This document shows positions 1-8,962 of a stretch of 64,000 bases of DNA, in pieces. A program made the position numbers and the translations under genes. The stretch is from Ichthyophis bannanicus. Its lineage: Eukaryota; Chordata; Amphibia; Gymnophiona; Ichthyophiidae. Numbering within the stretch: position 1 is the stretch's first letter; the number at the start of each line of letters is the position of its first letter. Under the pieces are notes generated by a model. The model did no database searches and had not been told where the DNA came from. It saw only the letters and a list, made by a program, of their open reading frames with translations. Location: NCBI GenBank assembly GCA_033557465.1, contig CM066036.1, positions 718,434,828 to 718,498,827 of the forward strand. The letters run 5' to 3'.

Positions 1-790
1 CTAGATGTAGATTGTGTTGAATGTAGATGAGATTGTGTTGAATGTAGTCCAAGTCTGGGTTCCCTCCTTTGCGCTTAGCGTTGGTTGAATTTATTTTGAG
101 CATTCCTTACAGGTTGATAGTTTGCTTTCCAGGAATGAGGCAAAGTCTTGTGGGTGTAATTCTGAACTCTTTTTATTGGTGGGGTCAGTGTGTTTGATTT
201 CACTACTTGGAACAATTCTCTGGGTCAGTTTTGTGATTTGAGAATAATGTTTGTATGAAACTTTCTTTTTTGCTTATTTATGAGGTTATTATATTCACTT
301 TATTTCATTATATACTCCTTTTGGTGTTGTGAGTCTCTGGTTCTTCGCCAACGTCTCTCCAGTTGTCTAAGCTTTTGTTTAGATTTCTTTATTTCCCAGG
401 AGTACCATGGAGCTCCTGTATTTCATTTGGGGATCCTTTTATGTATAGCTAGAGCAAAAGGGGCTATGGTATTTTTCCAGTTGTCCACTAGGGAAGGTAT
501 GTCATTAGAAGATATATCGTGTCCTGCTAAAATGTATTCTAGTAATTATTGTTTATTGAAATCTTTAAATCTTTGGAGGTTTTATGGTTGTGTTGAACTC
601 TATCTATTAGCTTGAGGTAGTGGAATGTTGAAAGTGATCGCGTGGTGGTCCAACCAAGGGATCGCTGTAATTTGTGGAGTGTCTACATGTAGGTCCTTAG
701 GTAGAAATATGAGATCTAGTGTATTTCCTCCTTTATGTGTTGGGGAAGTTATAAGCTGAACTAGTTCCAGTATATCTATAGCTTCAAGGA
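1..790 (-). mobile_element. L2/CR1-group LINE fragment, endonuclease region
   Basis: Read on the minus strand, about 660-790 translates to the C-terminal part of an APE-type endonuclease (ELVQLITSPTH, then a DLIF-like stretch and the W-x-DHH motif near 640), in the order expected for L2-clade LINEs. The remaining DNA down to position 1 gives a degraded linker including a PRELFQVV-like stretch. Stops and frame changes occur throughout, so this is an old, inactive, truncated copy that runs off the left edge of the window. The plus-strand ORFs over it are chance antisense frames. Clade assignment within L2/CR1 is tentative. Confidence 0.55.
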
Positions 791-889
791 AGGAGGAACT
801 TTGTCCCCATTAAGAGACAGCAGGCCCAACTTAGCGCCCTCGGTGTCACTGTAACCAGGGAATGTGTAAAGGTTTAGGCTGCAGCAATA

Positions 890-1105
890 GAGTAGAGGAC
901 TAGCCTTGTGGTTAGAACACTGGCTTGGTAACTGAGAAACCAGTAGTTCAATTCCCACTAGCACTCCTTGTAGCTTTTGGCAAGTCACTGAGCTCTCCAT
1001 TTTCTTGGAAGAAAGGCCTGGCAGTCTACTTCCAGTCACACTGCCAAGAAAACCCAGGAGTCACTGGGTCACCAAGAGTCAGCACTGACTCAAAGGCATG
1101 CATTG
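890..1105 (+). repeat. tRNA-derived SINE, type A 3' end
   Basis: The left part looks like a tRNA promoter: box A-like 'ctagccttgtggttagaaca' near 900 and box B-like 'agttcaattcccact' near 945, followed by 'ggcaagtcact'. The right part ends with a conserved block (tcactgggtcaccaagagtc, then a 'gcactgactcaaaggca' segment). The same head and tail recur inverted at 2119-2336, which defines the family. It is a SINE, not a functional tRNA gene. Confidence 0.8.
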
Positions 1106-2118
1106 CATTTTTGGCGGCAGTGAAAGGAGGTACATGCAATTGCCTTCTAAAATTGTGCCGTCCCTACCCTGAAGGATGCACATCCCTGCAACTGGGTCTG
1201 GAGATGGGCCCATGCAAATAGCATGGCTAGCTACATGCCTGCATGCCATTTTAGAAATGTGGACATTCCGAAACAGCTACTTGGCTTTGCTGGCCAGGTA
1301 TTTCATAACATGGGTGTCCATGTTATGATACATGTACATCCCAGCCAGTCATTTCAGATCAGTAGACATGTGATGGCACAGCAGTAAAGTGATTGGACTG
1401 TTAATTTACATGTAGGTATTTTTGGACCGGCAACATGTACTGTGGTGGTGAGAGCACATTTTGATCTTCCCCCTGAAAGTGTTGCTGTCATGAAATGAGC
1501 ACTTTTTTGTAACATATTCTTGGTCAGGAGTAGATCTAGACTTGGATGTGTCAACAGCCAGGGCCAGACATGCTTGTGCCATTGCACCGGCCAGGCCATG
1601 CCCCCAAGCTACATGGACGTGCTCACACCGGGGATACCTATACACCTGGTTTTCTAAAATGATTCTGGGGACGTTTCTGATTTGCACATTCAAATGCCCA
1701 TTGTCAGATGTCCAAATCACAAAGAGCTGAAAGGATCCCCTTAGGAAAGAAGTTAAAAATGTGTTTTAGGTTTGTGTGGAGAAACAGCCTTTTAAAATGG
1801 TCTGGACGTGAGCAGAGGCATTCCTAAGAAAAGGGATAGGGAAGGGTTAGTGTTTTCCTGCATACTTTATTAAATATGAATGTGTACATGTATAATAGAC
1901 CAGGAAATTTGTGCAGTGTCTGTGGCTTCTTTCTGAGGTAATTTTCAAAGGATTCGTATACGCATACTTTCCCTTAGAAAACTGAAGCCACCTATCCATA
2001 CATACCTGTCACACAAGCTAAGTAGCTTATTATAACATTACCCTTTCTTTTTTGTTTTCATCAAAATGGTGATAAGCAGCTTGCACACCACAAACCATAC
2101 CTATATATATATTTTTTT
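1106..2118. other. no gene or recognised repeat seen
   Basis: About 1 kb of intermediate to AT-rich DNA. The overlapping short ORFs at 1354-1730 on both strands show no family resemblance, lack protein-like composition and are read as chance frames. Confidence 0.5.
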
Positions 2119-2336
2119 TTTTAAGTGCCATCAAGTCAGTGTTGACTCATAGTGACCCAGCTACCTCTGGGTTTTCTTGGCAATATATCATTGCAAGTAG
2201 ATTGCCAGCCTTTTCTTCCAAGACAATGGAGGGTAAAGTGACTTGCCCAAGGTCACAAGGAGTGCCAGTGGTAATCAAACCCTTGATCTTTTGGGTATGA
2301 AGCAGTTGCTCTAACCACTAGGCTACTCCTCTGCTC
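2119..2336 (-). repeat. tRNA-derived SINE, type A 3' end, inverted copy
   Basis: This is the reverse complement of the SINE at 890-1105. It starts with a T-run (the A tail) followed by the 'gccatcaagtcagtgttgac' tail block. It then has 'gacttgcccaaggtcacaagg' and the tRNA-like head read backwards, ending 'ctctaaccactaggctactc'. The copy is nearly full length, and the head is better preserved than in the first copy. Confidence 0.85.
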
Positions 2337-5300
2337 CATTCCTGTATGCATATAATTTTTACTTGCACACAAAAAATTTCTTGTACATTCTAGTGGCAAA
2401 ACTATGATTGGGAAGTAATACCATATCATTTACTTTGTGTGTGCTGTTTTCTCTCTACCCATCCCCTCTCTGCAAAAATATATTAAAAAAAGGACCAAGC
2501 ATTTGTTCTTACGTACAGGGATGGGAGAGTAACTTGACCCAGCATAGACGATTAGGTTGTGCTGCGTATGCCATTTTCAACGGTGTGGCTATATGTTTTC
2601 TGAATACAAATGTATTGCTTAGGCAAATCAAGGCTTGTTTTTTGGCTTGTGTACAAAAAAATATTCCGTTCATTTTTTAGCAATTTTCAGACTTTTTCCC
2701 AGATTTCCTGCCATTTTTGAGTTCATTTCACACATTTAATTTAATAAAAAAAATATTAACACACATTAAAACTTTTGAATGTGTGCAAATTGATGGTGCA
2801 TGCACCAAGTCATAGGTTAATGCACACAAAATTGATTCTGCAGCACTAACATTTTTAAAGTGTGCTAATAAATGTGCATCCTGAGTTGTTTTTAAAGTGT
2901 GTGCTGGAAAAAAATATCTTATACATTTCCGCTGCTCTCAGAGGTGATTAGCTGTAAATAAGAGAGAAGAACGATATGAAATTTGCAGAGAACAGAAAGG
3001 AAGGTTGCCTCTTCTCTTTTGGATTTTCCCAACTCTTGAGTCTCCTTAGCATTTTGGGGTTCCACCACTTACCGTATGCTAGGCCACTATATTCTAAGAC
3101 CAACACCAATTGTTATCATCATCCTCAATCCTATTAAGCTAGTTTCAGCATTCATTTTTATCATCTCAGGTTCAAGCCTGGACTCCTTCACCTTCCTCCG
3201 TGACGACCTATTGATTTCGAAAGGTGCGTTGAGATGTATACAGTCAAGATTGGCATTTGAGTGGGAGGTAGAGACAGGATACAGTCCATTGCCACCATAG
3301 CTGCCTCTCTCTAGGATCTCCAAGGCAGCAATGACTTTAAAATGTCTGCTCCATGCAAACAGGAATTCTGAGTCCGAGGGGGCGGAAGCACCAACAGAAG
3401 CATACAGCGCCAGAAGCATTTAGTAAGCGCTGGAAGAAGGTTTACTTGGGCACCTCATATCCTTCTACCAGCCCTATGTGGATAGCACTGTTGTCATCAG
3501 CAGGTTGTCGTGGGTCTCAAAGTCAGGGGGCATGGCTACCATCTTGCTTTCCTTACATGCTTTTTCTCTCCTCTATTGACCTTTCCTTGTTTAACTTCTC
3601 TCTCTCTCTCTTTCTCCTTCCTTCTCTTTTCCTGCTTGCTGCACAAGTCATAACTCCGCCCTTTCCTCCACCCACACAAGCTGTATCTGGCCATGGACAG
3701 CTTTTAGAGGATGTGCAATCAATGCTTAACATCTGTTCTGGAGTGGGTGTTAACATTTTTGGCCATACTATGTGATTGTTAATTAGGGTGCGGTTAAGAG
3801 AATTGGGTGATAATTTGTGCAAACTCCTATATGCCTTTATTTTCATCCCATTAAAATCATTAGTATGCGACTAATCATCACGGTTTACTGTCTTCTAACT
3901 AAAGCATTAGTGGTCGCTTCAATCTGCACATTGAGGTTTTCGTGAACTGCATGTATGATAAAATGGCCCATGTATGGTGAAATGGCCCATTGTATTTGCT
4001 GCAAACCACTTTATAAAGTCTGGCATGGAAGAAGAAACAGCAATGAACAGTTAATAAAAATTGACAGCTTAGGGAAAACATTGCATATTTTACATCCCAA
4101 ATATTTGTGGCCTTTTGCTAATTCTTTTCTGTTTAAAAACTGAATCTACAGTCTGGTACCCAACAAAAATGCTTTAAACACACAAAAATGGAAAATAAAC
4201 ACCCAAGTTTGAAGTAATAACATTCTTATAAAGTGTTTATAAGACAAATATTGTACTTTATTGCAAACAAGCATGAAAGAGTCCAGCTGTTAGTTATGTA
4301 GAAAAACTACAAAGAAAATCTTTTAATAAGAGTAATTTCTCCATGATTCCAGGCAACCTGTCAGCTTAGAACTAGTAAGAAGAATTTGATAAGCTAGGCC
4401 TGCTAGATTAGAATGAAACCCCTGCTGGATATAGAAGCCACGTAACACAGGGAGGAGTACAGTTAGCTCTCCATTTATCATTTCATAAACATTTGAAATA
4501 GTGTAAAAGACTATTTTGGGCCTATATCGCATGATACCATTCCATTTCCTGCTGGTGCTCTGACTTCCTAAGTATTTATGACTCCATTCTTCGAAAACAT
4601 ATGAGGTGCTTGCATTGTTGGGGAATTGTAAGAGGGACCAGACTTTAGCAAATATGACCTAGTATCTTTAAGTCCCTAGCCATAGGAGGTAATTTATTTT
4701 TCCTGAGATACCCTTTTCAGGGGTAGAACTACTGTGGAAGCAGCATAAGGAATTATGTCCCTAGCGATTTTCTAGCTTGGCTCCCAGTAAGGGAGAACTG
4801 GAGGGGGGAGGGGAGCCTGCCAGCCTCAAAGGACATGAAAGTCCATGTTTTGGAGGAAAAATGGTCTTTTGCCTTTTCTCTGCTTTCCAAAAGCAGGCTA
4901 AATGCTCAACAGCCAGAAATTCAGACCATGTGGAGGCTAGGTACTTAATAACTGATCCAGTCAGGGGCAAGTGAAAAGAAGAGAAAACTCCCAGTGGAAA
5001 GAAATCTGTCTTGTCTAAGCTTTGGTTTTCACACACAAAATATGGTCTTCTCTCGAGCACTCGGCACTGTACTTAAATCATTAAAGCGCTCAATGATATC
5101 AACAAAGAACTATGTTCACTTTCCAATCTTCAACATAATTAATCAAAGGATATGCATTTATACATCCACTGAACATCTCAGACTTTCATGACACTCATTT
5201 CTTGGGCTTTTTTTCTTTTGCCCAGTGAATGTGTCTAATAGCATCAATGACCAACAGTGTGTTTTCATACAAATAGTATAAAAATTATTACTGCCCTCCT

Positions 5301-5515
5301 GTTGTTCTGTGATCCCAACACCTTCCTTGGGCACCACTATTGCGTTTCACATGAATCGTTTCTTCAGGGGATCATATTGACTCCGTGATCGTTATCAGAG
5401 GTTGAAATAGCTGCTGCCCACGTCCTATTACCAGTTGGGCCAGGAAAGTAGGTCTTAGAAAGGTTGTGCCATTGCAGGTCTTAGAAAGGTTGCTGATTTT
5501 TATTTCTGAATCTCT
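2337..5515. other. AT-rich non-coding stretch, no gene seen
   Basis: I see no conserved coding frame, LINE motif or SINE here. It contains a CT-rich run near 3590-3640 and several A/T homopolymers. The longest ORF (3353-3775, plus) is low-complexity and overlaps an unrelated antisense ORF. Treated as unique or anciently decayed intergenic or intronic DNA. Confidence 0.5.
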
Positions 5516-6690
5516 ATGTCTGGTCATTTTATTAGGAATATAAGGTATATTATACAGACACCTATCCCTGAGGGCAGAAGTTTAAGTTTAAATTTAAATC
5601 TACCCTTCAATTATAGACCAATTGCAAATATTCCCTTATTAGCTAAAGTACAGGGGTCAGTAGTAGCTTCTCAGATCACTCAGTATTTTGATAAATTTAG
5701 CTTGCTGCATGGCTTTAGAAGATCTTATAGTACTGAAATGCCCCTAGTTTAGTTACTGTAGTTCAGGATCTTTATGGTATGCCTGGTAAATATCACTCAT
5801 CAATGTATTGTAATGCAATTAGATATCTCAGCTGCTTTCGATTTAATTGATCATAATTTTCTATTGCTGAAGTTAAGTGAGTTTGTCATTATGGGAAATG
5901 TTCTTAATTGGTTTAAAGGTCTTTTGGAGAATAGATCTTGGAAGTTAAATTTAATTATAATGTTTCAAACTCACAGAAATTGGAGTTTGGGATGTCACAG
6001 GACTCCCCATTTTCTCCCATTTTATTCAGTATATTTATTAGTTGCTTTGGCAAAGAGCTGGATATTAATATTCCTTTTTATTCATATGCTGATGATTTAG
6101 TATTAATGGTCTCTTTTGCTAATACAAGAGAACACACATACAAACATGTGGATGATTTTTTTTTTTAGAAATAAGAAATGGATAGCTAGGAATTACTTAA
6201 TGTTAAATACTACCAAAATGAAATAGCTTTGGATTGGAAAATCAGGTCTATCTCCTCCGTTATTAAAACTGAAACAGTTGATGAGTTTGAATTATCTTTG
6301 GAACTTAAATTGTTGGGAATTAATTTAGATTAGTTTCTAACATTTTGGCCTCAAGTACATAACTTTGTTAAGAAATTTCATTTTACAATGAGGAAGTTAA
6401 GATAATATAGATCCCGATTACCAGTGTCTCCCTTTCGTGTTCTGATGAATCTCTTTTTTATCTCAAATTGACTACTGTAATGATGTTTATTCAGGACCAT
6501 CTATGAAATTGTGCATGAAAATTCAATTTTTGCAAAATCATGCAGTTAGATTGATTTTTAATTGAGAGATTAGAAACAGAGCTACCCCACTTCTCATTAA
6601 GTGGCACCGGTAGCCTGTTCAGTCCCGTATTCTTTTTAAGCTTTTTTCCTTAATTCATAAGATATTGTATGGGAATGCATTACAACTTCA
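5516..6690 (+). mobile_element. L2/CR1-group LINE, degraded reverse transcriptase
   Basis: Three plus-strand frames give consecutive RT blocks. The first is NYRPIANIPLLAKV with GFRRSYSTE at 5516-5752. The second is QLDISAAFDLIDHN at 5815-5850 (the D-x-S-x-AFD motif A). The third is FSPILFSIF followed by YSYADDLVL near 6080 (YADD-type motif C). Order and spacing match a non-LTR RT, and the P-I-A-N-I-P-L-L-A-K block is typical of L2 and its relatives. At least two frameshifts and several stops separate the blocks, so it is inactive. Thumb and C-terminal sequence fades by about 6690; a probable 3' end follows the palindrome, ending in an A-run at 7362-7368. Confidence 0.7.
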
Positions 6691-6699
6691 GTTTTGGTT

Positions 6700-6900
6700 T
6701 ATTGTCCTTGACAGACATGGGGCACATTCCATAGTGTACATCCATGTCTCTGTGCGTCTGTCGGATGGGATACATAGAGGCAAACCCAATTCTGATTGCA
6801 CAGGAGCTAGACATGCCCCATGAGATCAGAATCAGGTTTAGGGTCTGTACGTGCAGACCGGTCCCTATTGCAATTGTCTTGCACATATTGAGCCAAGTCT
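6700..6900. repeat. dispersed repeat related to 55.85-55.97 kb
   Basis: Positions about 6810-6838 ('gctagacatgccccatgaga' onward) match the reverse complement of about 55863-55891 with two or three differences. A neighbouring block 'tgtacgtgcag...tccctatt' occurs near 55917 in the same orientation. The unit therefore appears to have inverted internal symmetry. It is an unclassified interspersed repeat, possibly a MITE. Confidence 0.45.
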
Positions 6901-6961
6901 AGCTAATTGTGATGCATATGGAAAATTAATATCCGGCTGGATGCCAACAGAATATTGAGTT

Positions 6962-7201
6962 GTTTGGACCATATGTACTGAATGTGTGAGGTGACAGCCT
7001 ATACAGTAAGAGTCATGATCTATCCTCTTTTCGAAGATATGGACACCCTATGAAAAACAGAAACAGAAGTTCCTACCCCTTTCCACTCTCCCACTTCTGT
7101 TTCTATTTTTCATAGGGTGTCCATATCTTCGAAAAGAGGATAGATCATGACTCTTACTGTATAGGCTGTCACCTCACACATTCAGTACAAATGGTCCAAA
7201 C
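6962..7201. repeat. long near-perfect inverted repeat (109-bp arms, 22-bp loop)
   Basis: The left arm is 6962-7070, the spacer 7071-7092 and the right arm 7093-7201. By eye only two mismatches separate the arms (one in the 'ccatatgtac' segment, one in 'gaaaaacag'). The structure could form a cruciform, or a hairpin RNA if transcribed. It sits in the presumed 3' end of the LINE at 5516-7370 or in a MITE inserted in it. Confidence 0.9.
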
Positions 7202-7370
7202 CTTATGCAATTCCCATATGGAAGGGGAAGGAGGTTGGGTTAGTCTATAAGTACTGTATTAGGGGGTTAGTGATGTGTTCATCATTTTACATAATAACTG
7301 CTATTCTGTTATTGTAATGTGCTTAAAATTGTTTTGGTACAATGAATAAAAATTAAGTTATAAAAAAACC
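7202..7370 (+). mobile_element. probable LINE 3' end with A tail
   Basis: AT-rich sequence ending 'atgaataaaaattaagttat' plus an A-run at 7362-7368, consistent with a retrotransposon 3' end on the plus strand. It may belong to the RT remnant at 5516-6690, but the palindrome intervenes, so the link is inference. Confidence 0.4.
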
Positions 7371-7384
7371 AATTAGCTGCCTGG

Positions 7385-7470
7385 CTGAAGAGCAAACGCA
7401 GTTTAGGAATTTTATCCACAGGGTCACCCAGAGTCGACATAGACTTGATGGCACTTAATAACAACATGTA
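7385..7470 (+). repeat. tRNA-SINE 3' fragment, type A tail
   Basis: The block 'cagggtcacccagagtcgac' followed by 'atagacttgatggcacttaa' and 'taacaaca' matches the 3' part of the SINEs at 890-1105 and 2119-2336. The tRNA-like head is absent, so this is a 5'-truncated copy. Confidence 0.7.
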
Positions 7471-7742
7471 TTATGATTATTCTAATCCAATTTTAAGCTG
7501 CTATTGTAGTTAAAATGTGGAACAGAAGTGATTGAAATTTAACTAAATTAAAGTTGATGCTATCCTAGGCTCTCCTCAAATTGCTGAACAGAGACAGGAG
7601 ATTTTGCCCAGAAAGCTTTGTGCCTGCCTGTGCTAGTAAAGCCTTCTGTAGTAGCACGGGGCCTGGAACCTGCAGAAGGGGGAGGATCCACTATAGCTAA
7701 TGCAGCTTAGATTGAAGAAAGAATTTGCCAAGATTCATTGTG

Positions 7743-7747
7743 AGCTA
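7743..7747 (+). repeat. provirus target-site duplication, left copy (AGCTA)
   Basis: AGCTA directly precedes the TG at 7748 and is repeated directly after the terminal CA at 18813 (18814-18818). A 5-bp duplication is within the 4-6 bp range of retroviral integrases and fixes the insertion boundaries despite the odd 5' structure. Confidence 0.8.
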
Positions 7748-8011
7748 TGACAGGGGAAAAATAAAGCCCTATTGAGCGGTTTTATAATCCTTGTTCTTTT
7801 TTGTTGTATATTCTCATTTGTCCTTGGCTGTTGTCGGAAGGCCCTGCAGAACTCCACCACTTTTATGTACTCTTATACACCTGTTTCCATGGTGGCTGAT
7901 GCACCTGAGCACGCCACCACCGACCTCCAGTTAATAATGTCTGCTTAACTGTCCTTCAGAAGACTGTTTGGCTGTTCTTATAGTGGGCCTATGCAGGCCC
8001 AAAGGGGGGAT
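7748..8011 (+). mobile_element. aberrant 5' end: 19-bp LTR start joined to a copy of the env tail
   Basis: 7748-7766 resembles the first 19 bases of the LTR (compare 8012-8030). From 7766 to 8011 the sequence matches 18216-18461, the env cytoplasmic tail plus polypurine tract. The join shares GC between LTR and env, suggesting microhomology. The env-tail copy has few differences from the 3' one. It could be the product of a deletion in a tandem provirus (LTR-env-LTR) or of template switching during reverse transcription before integration. The matching target duplication outside it favours an event before or without re-integration. Confidence 0.8.
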
Positions 8012-8416
8012 TGATAGGGGAAAAATAAAGCTTAAAGTGTGTAGCAGGACTAAGAGGCCCGCAGGGGAAAATAGGAATCCTGTGTATATCTATATATGGA
8101 AAGGAATGTGCTGTGCTAAGACAAATTGATTGTTCTACAAGGAGACGACTAACATCTGTGAAGTTACTGATAAGCTGTGGTTGGCCTTAGGGGATGAGTT
8201 GATGACGCATGTATATGTTTCTGTTAATGTATAAAAGACAGACAGCCCCTCTAACCTGTGGAATAAACTTACATACTACTTATGTGCGAGTGTGTCTGTT
8301 TGTTCCCCTGGAATTCCAGACAGAGAAGGTAAGGTGATTCCTCAGCCCGGAGGATTAATGGACATCCCAAGGGTAAGTGGTATATAGTGCTGGGAAAGGA
8401 ATAACCCACACTAACA
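8012..8416 (+). mobile_element. ERV 5' LTR
   Basis: 405 bp beginning TGATAGGGGAAAAAT and ending CCCACACTAACA. It has a TATA box (TATAAAA, 8230-8236) and a poly-A signal (AATAAA, 8262-8267) followed by a GT-rich stretch, giving a compact U3-R-U5 order. The preceding AAAGGGGGGAT tract is the copied polypurine tract. It is longer than the 3' LTR because it retains about 40 bp after the first 20 bases and 13 bp near 8192 that the 3' LTR lacks. Confidence 0.9.
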
Positions 8417-8419
8417 ATT

Positions 8420-8438
8420 TGGTATCAGAAGTGGGATT
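8420..8438 (+). promoter_or_regulatory. primer-binding site, tRNA-Leu type
   Basis: TGGTATCAGAAGTGGGATT lies three bases after the LTR end. It is complementary to the 3' end of a vertebrate tRNA-Leu; as I recall the CAA isoacceptor tail, there is one mismatch. Minus-strand DNA synthesis would start here. Confidence 0.75.
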
Positions 8439-8445
8439 TCCCCAT

Positions 8446-8603
8446 TGCACTGGGATTTCCAGACTTCCTAAATTGCTGCAGCTTTGGTAGCTGCACTGGG
8501 ATTTCCAGACTTTCTAAATTGACGTTGCTTTGGTATCTCGTCTTGGGAATGTGCTTTGGTAGCGCTATGCATAACATGTGCTTTGGTAGCGCTATGCATA
8601 ACA
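8446..8603 (+). repeat. tandem duplications in the ERV leader
   Basis: An imperfect 46-bp unit beginning 'tgcactgggatttccagact' occurs at 8446 and 8492. A perfect 27-bp unit, 'tgtgctttggtagcgctatg' plus 'cataaca', occurs at 8550-8576 and 8577-8603. These lie between PBS and gag where the packaging signal and splice donor would be. Confidence 0.85.
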
Positions 8604-8630
8604 GGGACGTCCTGCTGGGCCTGTGGTAAT

Positions 8631-8814
8631 TTATTTATTTATTTAACATTTCTTATATACCGCTCTATTCACATCAGTGCGGTGTACATTCAACAAAACC
8701 ATATACATTACAGGATAAGTGTAATGTATTTACATTTGAACAGGGGTTAAAACATGGATTAACAGGGTAACTATATACAATTGTTACATTATTGGGTATC
8801 TACAGTTATATACA
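8631..8814 (-). mobile_element. L2 3'-end insertion in the ERV leader
   Basis: On the minus strand this ends in a stem-like block ('accgcactgatgtgaataga' then 'gcggtatataag') and a (TAAA)n tail, the L2-type terminus seen at several other places in the window. The 7-bp direct repeat TGGTAAT flanks it (8624-8630 and 8815-8821). It is therefore a 5'-truncated L2 insertion that postdates the provirus. Confidence 0.8.
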
Positions 8815-8962
8815 TGGTAATACCCTTTTCCTTCTCTGTGGCTTGTGTGATTGTGTGAGATTGGCAAGACGCCCCTACATCAGCCTGAGGCGATAGCGCT
8901 AGTGACGGTTGTTGGCAGAAAGCAAGTGGCCAAGTGTGCGATTGTTGGATATTAATTAGAGG

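Noticed and set aside
280..615. 111-codon plus ORF near the left edge
   Set aside because: It is antisense to L2-like endonuclease/linker sequence and has no protein family resemblance.
890..1105. possible tRNA gene
   Set aside because: Box A/B-like words exist, but the cloverleaf does not close and the sequence runs into a shared SINE tail; copies recur elsewhere.
3353..3775. 140-codon plus ORF
   Set aside because: Low-complexity Leu/Ser/Pro-rich product overlapping a CT-rich tract and an unrelated minus ORF.
7748..8416. two nested insertions of separate proviruses
   Set aside because: Only one target duplication (AGCTA) is found, enclosing the entire structure, so a single insertion with a rearranged 5' end is simpler.
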